A DNA stretch of 64,000 nucleotides from Microbacterium sp. LWH13-1.2 (GTDB lineage: Bacteria > Actinomycetota > Actinomycetes > Actinomycetales > Microbacteriaceae): NCBI RefSeq assembly GCF_038397735.1, contig NZ_CP151635.1:3038001-3102000 (forward strand), read 5' to 3'. Both the position numbers and the translations under genes were made by a program. A model generated the notes under the pieces. The model searched no databases and was not told the origin of the DNA. It was given only the letters and a program-made list of their open reading frames with translations. Below are positions 45,645 through 53,963 of the stretch, in pieces. How positions within the stretch are numbered: the first letter of the stretch is position 1; each line of letters opens with the position of its first letter.

Positions 45645-46514
45645 CTAACGGTGCGCGGCCACCACCTGCGCGACGGCCTGTCGCTCGGCATCCGTCGGCT
45701 CCGCGATCGCCATGCGGCAGTGCGTGTCGACGACGTCGAGCACGCGGTAGGCCTCCTTCATGCGTGCCATGTCGCCACCGATCAGCGACACGACATCGTC
45801 GACGGCGGCCTGGGCTGCGGCGATCGCGTCCGCATCGCCGGAGCGGCCGGCGTCGGCCAATGCACGGAACGGCTTCGGAGTGACGGAGGAGACCCCGGAG
45901 ACGACCCCTTGCGCGCCCGAGCGGACCGCCGCGATCAGGTCGCGGTCAGCGCCGGTGTAGAGGTCGAAGTCGGCCGGGACCGCAGCCCGGTAGGCGGCGA
46001 TCTCGTCGAGAGACAGTTCGCTGACCTTCGCGCCCACGATGTTCGGCAGCGCGGCCAGGCGCGTCAGCAGCTCGACCGACACCGGATTGCCGCTGCGGGC
46101 CGGGTAGATGTAGACGTAGAGCCGACCGTCGCCGACCGCCGCCGACAGCGCTTCGAAGTACTCGAAGATCGACTGGTCGGTGGCCTTCAGGTAATAGGGG
46201 GTGAGCGCGGCGAACTCGGTCGCACCGAGGCCCTTCGCGATCTCGACGAGACGCAGCGCCTCGAACGCACTCGGCTGACCGACATGCACGACGACGCGCA
46301 TGCGATCCTTCAGCTCGGCCAGCGCAGCCTCGACGATCGCGGCGAACTCGGTCGCGTCGATCGCGGGGAATTCGCCCGTGGTGCCGAGGATGAACGCACC
46401 CTCGTTGCCTGATCCGGCGACGAAGCGGAAGATCGCTCGTGACCCCTCGAGGTCGAGTGCACCGTCGCTGTGGAAGGCGGTCGGCACGGCGGTGAGGATG
46501 TCGTAGCGGGTCAC
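45645..46514 (-). CDS. DapA-family aldolase linked to the tripartite transporter
   Basis: The 289-residue TIM-barrel protein is from the dihydrodipicolinate synthase superfamily. It has GTTGEFPAI (Thr-Thr/Glu loop), YVYIYPARSG with the active-site Tyr, and NIVGAKVSEL with the Schiff-base Lys. The YPARSG context differs from lysine-pathway DapA (YNVP), pointing to a catabolic keto-acid aldolase or dehydratase, perhaps for aldarate-type acids. The GTG start overlaps the TctA stop (GTGA), so uptake and cleavage are translationally coupled. The substrate is unknown. Confidence 0.83.
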   Translation of the reverse strand: MTRYDILTAVPTAFHSDGALDLEGSRAIFRFVAGSGNEGAFILGTTGEFPAIDATEFAAIVEAALAELKDRMRVVVHVGQPSAFEALRLVEIAKGLGATEFAALTPYYLKATDQSIFEYFEALSAAVGDGRLYVYIYPARSGNPVSVELLTRLAALPNIVGAKVSELSLDEIAAYRAAVPADFDLYTGADRDLIAAVRSGAQGVVSGVSSVTPKPFRALADAGRSGDADAIAAAQAAVDDVVSLIGGDMARMKEAYRVLDVVDTHCRMAIAEPTDAERQAVAQVVAAHR

Positions 46515-48166
46515 TTCTCGTTCTCCTTGGGGTTCTTTCGGGTCTTTCGCGGCCGCCGCGCGGGAGCGTCGACGTTGCGGACGGTCGAGGTGAGCAGATC
46601 CGGATCTGCGGCGAGCTCGCCGTGCGCCTTCTCGATCTGCTCGCGGCTCTCGGCCTGCAGGATCGAGTCCTCCAGCGAGGCGCGCTCCGCACGGGGTGTA
46701 CGGGCGGCGCGGATGGCCGGCATCACGATCGAGAGCACCGCGAGAGCGAGCAGCACGATCGCGATCGGGCTCACGACCTCGAAGAACGGTCGGGTCGGGA
46801 GGATCGCCAGCGTTCGAGCCAGGTTCTCCTCGGCGAGCGGGCCGAGGAGAAGGCCGAGCACGATGGGACCCGCGGGTACCTGCATCCGCTTGAGCAGAAC
46901 TCCGATCACGCCGAAGACGAGCATCGTCACGACGGTCGAGAGACTGTTCGAGGTGGCATACGTGCCGATGATGCAGAAGATCAGGATGCCGCTCCACAGG
47001 TACGGCTGCGGCACGTCGAGCAGCTTCACCATGCCCTTCATCCGGACGAGGCTCAGCGCCAGGGACAGCAGCGTCGCGACGAGCATGATGCCGACGATCG
47101 AGACGACGAGGTCGGGACGGTTGGTGAAGAGCGTCGGCCCGGGCGTGATGCCCCAGATGATCATCGAGCCGATCATCACGGCCATCACCGAGTCACCCGG
47201 GATGCCGAGCGCCATCGTGGTCGTGAGCGAGCCGCCGAGCGTCGCGCTGGACGCCGTGTCGGAGGCGGCGACGCCCTCGATGGATCCCTTGCCGAACATC
47301 TCGGGGTGCTTCGACGCCTTGCGCGCGCGTTCCCATCCGATGAGGCCTGCGATGTCGCCACCGGCCGCGGGGATGAGCCCGACGCCGAGTCCGACGGCGC
47401 CGCCGACGGCAGTGGCGCGTCCGCTCTGCTTCAGCTCCGAGCGATTCGGCCACCAGCGCCCGAGGCTCGAGATGGGGCGCACGTTCGACTTCCGGTACGT
47501 GAGCAGCTGGTCGAAGAGCTCGGCGATGCCGAAGAGACCGATGATCACGGCGATGAAGTTCACGCCCTCGACGAGTTCGAGCACCCCGAACGTGAAGCGC
47601 TGGTCTGCGGTCGCGGCGTACGTCCCGACGGTGCCGAGCATCAGACCGAAGAGGCCGGCGAGGATGCCCTTGAGCATCGACTTCGACGAGATGCCGATCA
47701 TGATCGAGATGCCGAAGATCACCAGCGCGAACAGCTCGGGCGACTTGAAGTAGTCGCGGGCGAAGCTCGCGATCGGCACTGCGGCGACCGCGAAGAGCAC
47801 GAGCGAGGCGAGGATGCCGACGGCCGAGACGATCGCCGAGATCGTGAGCGCGAGACCTGCACGTCCCTGTTTCGCCATCGGATAGCCGTCGAGAGTCGTC
47901 GCGATCGAGGCGGGAGTGCCCGGGGTGTTGATGAGGATCGAGGGCACCCGGTCGCCGAAGTTGGCTGCGACGTAGATCGTCAGCAGCACGGCGAGACCCT
48001 GGACGGGCTCGAGGGTGAGGGTGAAACCTGCGGCGAGCGCGACCGCCATGGTCGCAGTGATGCCGGGGAAGGCTCCGACCATGAAGCCGAGCAGGAGTCC
48101 CACGAGCATGTAGAGCAGGATCGAGATGTCGAGGAGCGAGTTCAGCCCCTCCATGAGCGCGTTCAC
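46511..48166 (-). CDS. tctA: Tripartite tricarboxylate transporter large membrane subunit (TctA)
   Basis: The 551-residue protein has about 11-12 membrane helices and the TctA family signatures NTPGTPASIATTLDGYPMAKQG (about residues 70-90) and the later GIPGDSVMAVMIGSMIIWGI. It forms the ion-driven channel for organic acids with TctB and binding protein TctC. The GTG start overlaps the tctB stop (GTGA). The cytoplasmic C-terminal tail is long and basic (PARRPRKTRKNPKENEK). Confidence 0.93.
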   Translation of the reverse strand: MNALMEGLNSLLDISILLYMLVGLLLGFMVGAFPGITATMAVALAAGFTLTLEPVQGLAVLLTIYVAANFGDRVPSILINTPGTPASIATTLDGYPMAKQGRAGLALTISAIVSAVGILASLVLFAVAAVPIASFARDYFKSPELFALVIFGISIMIGISSKSMLKGILAGLFGLMLGTVGTYAATADQRFTFGVLELVEGVNFIAVIIGLFGIAELFDQLLTYRKSNVRPISSLGRWWPNRSELKQSGRATAVGGAVGLGVGLIPAAGGDIAGLIGWERARKASKHPEMFGKGSIEGVAASDTASSATLGGSLTTTMALGIPGDSVMAVMIGSMIIWGITPGPTLFTNRPDLVVSIVGIMLVATLLSLALSLVRMKGMVKLLDVPQPYLWSGILIFCIIGTYATSNSLSTVVTMLVFGVIGVLLKRMQVPAGPIVLGLLLGPLAEENLARTLAILPTRPFFEVVSPIAIVLLALAVLSIVMPAIRAARTPRAERASLEDSILQAESREQIEKAHGELAADPDLLTSTVRNVDAPARRPRKTRKNPKENEK

Positions 48167-48717
48167 AGCGGGATCCTCAGGAGCATGCCGAACACGACGT
48201 AGACGAACGCCGTGACGGAGGCGGAGTAGATGATCAGGCTCAGCCAGCGGCGGTGACCGTAGAGGAGCATGAGGGCGGCCATCAGCACGGCGGCGGCGAT
48301 CGGGAAGACCTCGATGCGGTAGCCGAAGAGGATGACGGATCCGAGCGACCACACGGCGATGAAGGCTGAGGCGATCGCGAGGGTGAGGATGACGCGGGTC
48401 GTGCCACCCGGCTGGATGCGGTCGAGGTCCTCGCGGCCGGGAGCCGGACGCGTGATCGCGATCGCCAGGACGGCGAGGGAGATGACGACGGCCGTGACGG
48501 CGATGACCATGGGCCAGAAGCGTGCGTCGATCTGGCCGGGGAGGGCTTCACGGCGCAACGGGATCTGCGTGGTGAGGAACAGATAGCCCGCGCTGAAGGC
48601 CAGGGAGACGACCCCGAAGACGATCTCGAGCGGTCTCGACGCGGGCGCACCCTGGTGTTCGTCCTGCTCGACCCGATCGGTGTGGTCGACCGCGGGGGTG
48701 GACTCGGCGTGGGACAT
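48163..48717 (-). CDS. tctB: Tripartite tricarboxylate transporter small membrane subunit (TctB)
   Basis: The 184-residue protein has four membrane helices (about 30-48, 70-88, 105-128, 140-182) and an acidic N-terminal head. Its position between tctC and tctA and its size fit TctB, a poorly conserved subunit required for transport. It is coupled to tctA by a GTGA overlap and separated from tctC by about 80 bases. Confidence 0.87.
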   Translation of the reverse strand: MSHAESTPAVDHTDRVEQDEHQGAPASRPLEIVFGVVSLAFSAGYLFLTTQIPLRREALPGQIDARFWPMVIAVTAVVISLAVLAIAITRPAPGREDLDRIQPGGTTRVILTLAIASAFIAVWSLGSVILFGYRIEVFPIAAAVLMAALMLLYGHRRWLSLIIYSASVTAFVYVVFGMLLRIPL

Positions 48718-48796
48718 GGTTCTCCTTCCCTGGTCTGGCGTGCGGCGGGGACGGTGCGGGGCCGGCGATGAGACCGGCCCCGCATTCCCGGGCCGG

Positions 48797-49765
48797 TCAG
48801 CCCAGGAGGTCCTTGAAGAGGTCGAACTGCTCGTTCACGAAGGTGGTCCACTCGGCGGAGTCGCGGTAGACCACGAGGTTGCCGGCGTCCTTCTGGAACT
48901 GCTGGTAGGTGTCGGACTCGACGGCCTCCTTGACGGCCGCCTCGAGCTCGCTCTTCACGTCGTCCGGCAGGCCCTTCGGAGCGTAGATGCCGCCCCAGCC
49001 GCCGAAGACCACGTCTTCGCCGATCGCCTCGTCGACGGTGGGGACGTCTTCGGCATCCGGGTGGCGCTCGTCGTTCATGACGCCCAGGATGCGCACGGCC
49101 TCGCCCTGCGCGAGTGCCTCACCGAGACCGGAGACGGCGGCGACGGTCTCGCCCGAGGCTGCGGCTGCGACGGCCGTGGCTCCTCCGTCGTACGGCACGG
49201 GCGTGAAGGTCGAGTCGGTCGCATCGCCGAGGCCGATGGTCGCGGCCTCCCAGATCGAGCCGGCGCCGGAGTTGGCCACAGTGACGGCCCCGGACTTCGC
49301 CTGGGCGACCAGGTCTTCCAGAGTCTCGATGCCGCTGTTCGCGCCGACCGTGACGACACCGGGCGCGAGCATGATCTGGCCCAGAAGGTCGAAGTCCTCC
49401 GGCAGCACGTTCGCGCTCTGCGTGGTGTTGAGCATCGCGATCTCGACCGGAGCGAAGCCGATGACGTAGCCGTCCGGATCCTGCGCGCCGACGTACTCCA
49501 TCGCGAGGGCGCCGGCTGCGCCCGGCATGTTCTCGGGGATGACGCTGACGCCGAGGATTCCTTCGAGCTCGGTCGCGAGTGCACGCGACGACAGGTCGGA
49601 TCCGCCGCCGGGGTTCGCCTGGATGATCAGGCGGATGTCGTTCTCGGGAAAGGCGGATTCCGCGTCTTCACCCTCTTCGACCTTCGTGCAGGCCGACAGG
49701 ACGAGAGCGGTGGCGGCGACGGCCGCGAGTGCGGCGGCGGCACGGGTGATGCGCGTGCGGGGCAT
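48797..49765 (-). CDS. tctC: Tripartite tricarboxylate transporter binding lipoprotein (TctC)
   Basis: The 322-residue protein has a lipoprotein signal (RITRAAAALAAVAATALVLSAC, Cys at about 26) followed by the Bug/TctC fold. Visible are IRLIIQANPGGGSDLSSRALA, VIPENMPGAAGALAMEYV and GGWGGIYAPKGLPDDV. Bug proteins bind a carboxylate through this loop. Unlike the proteobacterial periplasmic form, it is lipid-anchored. GAGGAG precedes the ATG. A large palindromic operator overlaps its promoter. Confidence 0.92.
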   Translation of the reverse strand: MPRTRITRAAAALAAVAATALVLSACTKVEEGEDAESAFPENDIRLIIQANPGGGSDLSSRALATELEGILGVSVIPENMPGAAGALAMEYVGAQDPDGYVIGFAPVEIAMLNTTQSANVLPEDFDLLGQIMLAPGVVTVGANSGIETLEDLVAQAKSGAVTVANSGAGSIWEAATIGLGDATDSTFTPVPYDGGATAVAAAASGETVAAVSGLGEALAQGEAVRILGVMNDERHPDAEDVPTVDEAIGEDVVFGGWGGIYAPKGLPDDVKSELEAAVKEAVESDTYQQFQKDAGNLVVYRDSAEWTTFVNEQFDLFKDLLG

Positions 49766-49807
49766 CTTTGCTCCTCTACGTGGGTCGACCGTGTTGTCGA
49801 CACCATG

Positions 49808-49840
49808 ACCGTAGCAGTGTTGACTGTTAACAGTCAACAC
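49808..49840 (-). promoter_or_regulatory. tctC promoter overlapped by a 24-bp palindromic operator
   Basis: The minus-strand -35 TTGACT (49837-49832), 18-base spacer and -10 TACGGT (49813-49808) form the promoter. A perfect 24-bp palindrome centred on GTTAAC (49817-49840) covers the -35 and spacer. It shares the core CTGTYAACAGTYAACA with a site before the neighbouring gntR gene, so that GntR protein is the likely repressor. Confidence 0.8.
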
Positions 49841-49874
49841 TTACAGGGATGACCATCGTTCAGACCGTGCGCGA

Positions 49875-50540
49875 TCAGGTCTGGCGGTCGGCGAGCTCGC
49901 TCAGCATCCGATCGCGGGCGCCGTCGAGATGGGCGGTCAGCACCGCGGCGGCCTCCTCCGGGGTGCCGGAGCGCATCACGTCCATCAGTTTCCGGTGATC
50001 CTCCGACGACTCGTGGAGGTCGTCGTCGTGGTTGATCGTGACTTCGAGGAGCGAGGCGAACGTCGGCAGGTACTGGCTCCAGGCACCCTGCAGTCGCGGG
50101 TGGTCGGCCAGCGCGTAGATCTCGGAGTGGAACTCGAGGTCGGCGGCGACGAAGGCCGCGTGATCACCGCTGTCGGCCGCGGCCCCCATGCGCCCGACGG
50201 CGGCGACCATCGCCGCCCAGCGCGCGTCGTCATCGACCCTCATGGCCCGGGAGAGCGCCAGCTGCTCGAGCGCGCCGCGCAGGCTGTACAGCTGATCGAC
50301 GTCGTCCTGCGAGAGTCCGGTGATGTACACGCCGCGCGGTCGCTGCACCTCGACGAGCTTCTCGAAGCTGAGCTGGGTGAGTGCGTCGCGGATCGGCCCT
50401 CTGCTCACCGAGAACTCCTCGGCGAGCGCCTCTTCGGTGATGCGCGCACCGCGCGCCAGCTCCCCGCGGACGATTCGCTGGCGCAGCACCTGCGCCACCT
50501 GCGCGCCGAGTGACTCCCCACGCTTGACGGTGTCTGTCAC
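49875..50540 (-). CDS. GntR-family (FCD) regulator of the tct operon
   Basis: The 221-residue protein has a GntR winged helix with RITEEALAEEFSVSRGPIRDAL and an FCD effector domain (LEFHSEIYALADHPRLQGAW, then EDHRKLMDVMRSGTPEEAAAVLTAHLDGAR). The GTG start follows AGGAGG by 5 bases. It precedes tctCBA on the same strand. Both its own leader and the tctC promoter carry the shared operator, so it probably represses both and is released by the transported acid. Confidence 0.9.
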   Translation of the reverse strand: MTDTVKRGESLGAQVAQVLRQRIVRGELARGARITEEALAEEFSVSRGPIRDALTQLSFEKLVEVQRPRGVYITGLSQDDVDQLYSLRGALEQLALSRAMRVDDDARWAAMVAAVGRMGAAADSGDHAAFVAADLEFHSEIYALADHPRLQGAWSQYLPTFASLLEVTINHDDDLHESSEDHRKLMDVMRSGTPEEAAAVLTAHLDGARDRMLSELADRQT

Positions 50541-50549
50541 GGTGACCTC

Positions 50550-50566
50550 CTGTTAACTGTTGACAG
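50550..50566 (-). promoter_or_regulatory. GntR operator in its own leader
   Basis: The minus strand reads CTGTCAACAGTTAACAG, matching the core of the tctC operator (CTGTYAACAGTYAACA). A TATCCT -10 candidate ends at its edge (50570-50565), so binding would block initiation. Confidence 0.75.
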
Positions 50567-50588
50567 GATACACACGGGCGAGACAGCA

Positions 50589-50615
50589 GAGGGAGCGCCT
50601 CGACGGCGCTCCCTC
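50589..50615. terminator. Terminator after doxX
   Basis: GAGGGAGCGCC-TCGAC-GGCGCTCCCTC forms an 11-bp perfect stem between the minus-strand doxX stop and the gntR promoter. Confidence 0.85.
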
Positions 50616-50645
50616 CCTCGACTCCCGCCGAGCACGACCTCGCGG

Positions 50646-51086
50646 TCAGCTGAGCCAGGCCGGCACGCGACCGCGCAGGAACGCGCCGTCGAGTGAGAAG
50701 CGCCCGGCGCCGGTGAACGCCAGCGCGAGTGCGGCGACGCCGAGCACGGCGACGAACTCGTAGCCGCCCTCACCGACCCAGAGTCCGGCGGGAAGGTGCA
50801 CGGCGAAGAGGGCGACGATCATGTCGACCGCGAGCAGGATCCCGACAGGCCGCGTGAAGAGGCCGAGCGCCAGAAGGATTCCGCCGATCAGCTCGACGAA
50901 CGCCACGACGGGTGCGGCGATCTCGGGCAGGGGCACCCCCATGCCTGAGAAACTGCCGATGGTTCCCGGGATCGTGTATTCGAAGATCTTCTGCGCTCCG
51001 TGAGCGGCGAAGACGGCGCCGACGACCACGCGGAGGACGAGGAGTCCGAGCGAAGTGGCGGCAGAGGGGGCGGTGGTGTTCGTCAT
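50646..51086 (-). CDS. DoxX-family membrane protein
   Basis: The 146-residue protein has four membrane helices and the family pattern LLVLRVVVGAVFAAHGAQKIFEY at the start, then FVELIGGILLALGLFTRPVGILLAVDM. DoxX proteins are small inner-membrane proteins linked in some species to redox or thiol stress complexes. The role here is unknown. It is monocistronic, ending in a hairpin. Confidence 0.9.
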   Translation of the reverse strand: MTNTTAPSAATSLGLLVLRVVVGAVFAAHGAQKIFEYTIPGTIGSFSGMGVPLPEIAAPVVAFVELIGGILLALGLFTRPVGILLAVDMIVALFAVHLPAGLWVGEGGYEFVAVLGVAALALAFTGAGRFSLDGAFLRGRVPAWLS

Positions 51087-51292
51087 GAGGAGGTGTTCCT
51101 TCGTGGCAGGACACCGCGCGCCAGGCGCGGAGCAGGGTCGATCCCTGCTCTCACGCTAGGAAGAGCACTTTTCCATCTCCTGAACGCGGGTCGCCGCAGC
51201 CTTCGCCCCCGCGGGCTTCCGTAGACTCGCCGGATGGCGCGATTCGCGTCGGGGAGGACGATGGGCGAAGCCGGGAAGGGGCAGGGGCGAAG

Positions 51293-51937
51293 GTGAGGGC
51301 ACGATCGCTCTTCGGCGTGCTGCGCCTGGCCACAGCCACCGTCTGCACGGTCGCACTCGTGCATCGGCTCTTCTGGGGGCTGAGCTCGCGGACGATCGCC
51401 GGAGAGAACTTCTTCGCCTACCTCACCGTGCAGTCCAACTGCGCACTCGTCGTGGTGCTGCTGACCGGGGCGGTGCTGGCTTTCATCCGCGCCACCGATC
51501 CGCGGTGGTTCACGGTGTCGCTGGCACTCGTGCTCACCTGGACGATCACCGCCGGTCTCGCCTTCGCTCTGATCGTCTGGCAGGCGGGTCTGCGCGGCAT
51601 CCGGGTCGACGTGCCGTGGTCGGATCAGGTGCTGCACTTCTGGCTGCCCGCGTGCACGGCGATCGCCTGGGTGCTCACGCCCGGGCATCGTGGAGTGCCG
51701 TGGTGGGTGGTGCCGACCGCGCTCGCATTCCCCCTCGCATGGGGTGGCGTGACACTGTGGCGCGGCCCCTCGGTGGGCTGGTATCCGTACTACTTCCTCG
51801 ACCCGCGGCAGGTGTCGGGCCCCCCGGAGTTCCTGATCACCAGCGGCATCGCGCTCGCGATCTTCGCCCTGGTCGCCACCGTGATCGTGCTCGTCAGCAG
51901 GATGCGACGGCGAGGGCACGAGCGCCCCGAGGTCTGA
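51293..51937 (+). CDS. Pr6Pr-family membrane protein
   Basis: The 214-residue protein has six predicted membrane helices. Its family signatures are FFAYLTVQSNCALVVVLL, VLHFWLPACTAIAWVLTP and GWYPYYFLDP. Pr6Pr proteins (FAR-17a/AIG1-like) are related to integral-membrane hydrolases of fatty-acid esters in animals. The bacterial role is unknown. The start is GTG after a purine-rich GGGGCGAAG. The open frame overlaps no neighbour. Confidence 0.82.
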   Translation: MRARSLFGVLRLATATVCTVALVHRLFWGLSSRTIAGENFFAYLTVQSNCALVVVLLTGAVLAFIRATDPRWFTVSLALVLTWTITAGLAFALIVWQAGLRGIRVDVPWSDQVLHFWLPACTAIAWVLTPGHRGVPWWVVPTALAFPLAWGGVTLWRGPSVGWYPYYFLDPRQVSGPPEFLITSGIALAIFALVATVIVLVSRMRRRGHERPEV

Positions 51938-51992
51938 GGTCTGCCGTCTGTGGCGGGCGGCGTGAGGGATGCGGTCTGCGGCGGGATGCCGG

Positions 51993-53408
51993 TCAGGCAG
52001 GCGCCGTCAGGAAGGGCGCGAGCGACGCGATGGCCGCCTCCAGCGCTTTCTGATCGTCGAGCTCGGCGAAGTCCGCCGCCGCGTCTCCCCCGACGAGGCC
52101 CACCACGACGTTCTCGCCGGTCGCCGGGGCGAGGTTGATCCAGGTGCGGATCAGGGCGTCACCGCCGACGACATGCCAGAGCGACGGGTCGACGGCGGCA
52201 TCCGTCTCGGCATCCGTGTCACCCTCCGCAGGCGGGGCCGCCGCAGTGAGCGGATCGTCGAAACGCAGCCACACGGTCTCGATCCGCCCCATGCCCAGGT
52301 CGTCGATCGCGCCACGGTGCCCGAACGGCAGCGCAGGGGCGAACTGCAGCCCCTCGCTCTTGAGCACGCCGAGCGGCACCGTGATGAGCACCCGGTCGAA
52401 CGACAGCGATTCTCCCGACGCGATGCCGAGACTGACCCCGGCCTCGTCATACGCGACCCGGCCGACCGGCGACGACAGACTGAGCTTGGCGCCCTCGAGC
52501 AGGCCCTCGATCACGGGTGTCAGGTCACCCAGAGGTGCGCTGTACTCGTCGGCGGGGAGGATCGGCGGGAACCAGGTCGACGCATCCGCGGCGTCGGCCC
52601 CGGACGACGCCGAGATCGCGGCAAGCAGGGCCGCGAGCCCCGGCTCGGTCGGATCGGCACCGGCCGCCGTGAGCGCATCCTCGAGCGAGGTGTCGGTCAG
52701 CCCCTGCTGGGCCGTGGCGATCGCGGCCTGCACGGGCTCGGCGGATACCGCGTCGACGTCGCCCTCGCTCGATCGCCACAGGGATCCGGCGATCTGTGCG
52801 GTGCGGATGTCGAGCGCGTTCAGAGAATCGAGCAGAGCGCCGTCGGAGGCGCCGACGAGCCAGCCGCCCAGCTGCGCAGGAAACGGCCAGGCCTTGTCGT
52901 CGACGACCGAGTGGATGCGCCCCCCGACACGGTCGCGCGCCTCGAAGACCGTGACCTGCAACCCCTCGGCGACGAGTCTCGAGGCGGCGGTCGCACCCGC
53001 GAGTCCCGCACCGATGACCGCGACGCGTTCACCGGCGTCGGCGGCGCGCAGAAGCTGCTCGGCGGCCCGCTCCCCCGATCGGAGCGCAGCGGCCATCGTG
53101 CCGGGCCCCTCCGAGTCGGTCGCCTCGCCCGACAGGAACAGGCGGCCATCGATCGGCTCGGCCAGCGCGTCGCGGGCCGTCGCCTGAGTGCCGACGGGCG
53201 TGAAGCTCGCGGCGCCGAGCGCGAAGGGGTCCGTCGACCAGGAGCTGCGGGCGAACGCCGCCGGGCTGATCGCGTCGCTCGTCGGCTTCGGTGTCGGCGA
53301 GCGGTCGGGCGTGGGTGACGGCGCCGGCTCGGGCGTGCAGGAGGCCAGCAGGACTCCCAGGACACCGGCTCCGGCGCCGATCAGCAGTGTGCGACGCGTC
53401 ATCCTCAT
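51993..53408 (-). CDS. Flavin amine oxidase-like lipoprotein, apparently circularly permuted
   Basis: The 471-residue protein has a lipoprotein and probable Tat signal (TRRTLLIGAGAGVLGVLLASC, lipid Cys24), then a Pro/Thr-rich linker. Residues 54-121 (SSWSTDPFALGAASF, GRLFLSGEATDSEGPGTMAAALRSG) match the sequence that normally ends monoamine-oxidase-family enzymes. The FAD Rossmann motif, usually at the N-terminus, comes only afterwards (VAVIGAGLAG, residues 129-138, and EARDRVGGR, 156-164). The protein ends where the canonical C-terminal block would start. All parts are in one frame. It is presumably an exported FAD oxidase, with unknown substrate. A TATCGT -10 sits 9 bases before the ATG. 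Confidence 0.82.
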   Translation of the reverse strand: MRMTRRTLLIGAGAGVLGVLLASCTPEPAPSPTPDRSPTPKPTSDAISPAAFARSSWSTDPFALGAASFTPVGTQATARDALAEPIDGRLFLSGEATDSEGPGTMAAALRSGERAAEQLLRAADAGERVAVIGAGLAGATAASRLVAEGLQVTVFEARDRVGGRIHSVVDDKAWPFPAQLGGWLVGASDGALLDSLNALDIRTAQIAGSLWRSSEGDVDAVSAEPVQAAIATAQQGLTDTSLEDALTAAGADPTEPGLAALLAAISASSGADAADASTWFPPILPADEYSAPLGDLTPVIEGLLEGAKLSLSSPVGRVAYDEAGVSLGIASGESLSFDRVLITVPLGVLKSEGLQFAPALPFGHRGAIDDLGMGRIETVWLRFDDPLTAAAPPAEGDTDAETDAAVDPSLWHVVGGDALIRTWINLAPATGENVVVGLVGGDAAADFAELDDQKALEAAIASLAPFLTAPA

Positions 53409-53474
53409 CGTGTCGCAACGATACCGCGCGCGGATGGATGCGCGGGTGCGGGGAAGATGCGATGAAGCGGGAGG

Positions 53475-53906
53475 TCAGTCCCGCCCGCCACCCGGGCGCC
53501 AGAGGACGACCTCTGCCGAGCGGCGCATGCGGCGGCCGTTCGGCATCGGGATGACTCCCGACGCACCGGCGGCGAACACACGGACACCGGGGCGGCTTTC
53601 TCGCTCGGCCCGCAGGGCGGCATCGAGTTCGACGACGCGGCGGCGCAGCATCCGGTTCTCATCCTCGAGGTCGAGGAGTCGCGCGATGGCCGGAAGACTC
53701 ACGCCTTCAGACGACAGCTGGGCGACCTCGCGGAGCTGCTCGATGTCGCGTGTGGAGTACCGGCGCGAGCCGCCGGATGTGCGACCGGGCACCACGAGTC
53801 CGATGCGGTCGTACTGTCGCAGAGTCTGCGGGTGCATTCCCGCGAGCTCGGCAGCGACGGCGATCGCGAACACCGGGGTGTCGGCGTCCATGCGCTGGTC
53901 AGCCAC
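53475..53906 (-). CDS. hspR: Heat-shock repressor HspR (MerR family)
   Basis: The 143-residue protein starts with the HspR/MerR helix-turn-helix (PVFAIAVAAELAGMHPQTLRQYDR, then GLVVPGRTSGGSRRYSTRDIEQL). A short helical tail for DnaK co-repressor contact follows. It is the last gene of dnaK-grpE-dnaJ-hspR, the classic actinobacterial arrangement in which HspR with DnaK represses the HAIR sites found before dnaK and clpB here. The GTG start at 53906 has AGGTGA at good spacing. An ATG at 53891 would give a protein five residues shorter. Confidence 0.93.
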   Translation of the reverse strand: MADQRMDADTPVFAIAVAAELAGMHPQTLRQYDRIGLVVPGRTSGGSRRYSTRDIEQLREVAQLSSEGVSLPAIARLLDLEDENRMLRRRVVELDAALRAERESRPGVRVFAAGASGVIPMPNGRRMRRSAEVVLWRPGGGRD

Positions 53907-53963
53907 AGGGGATCACCTCTTCCTCGGTGTTCGCGTTCGTCATCTGTCTCTTCCGCTGATTCT

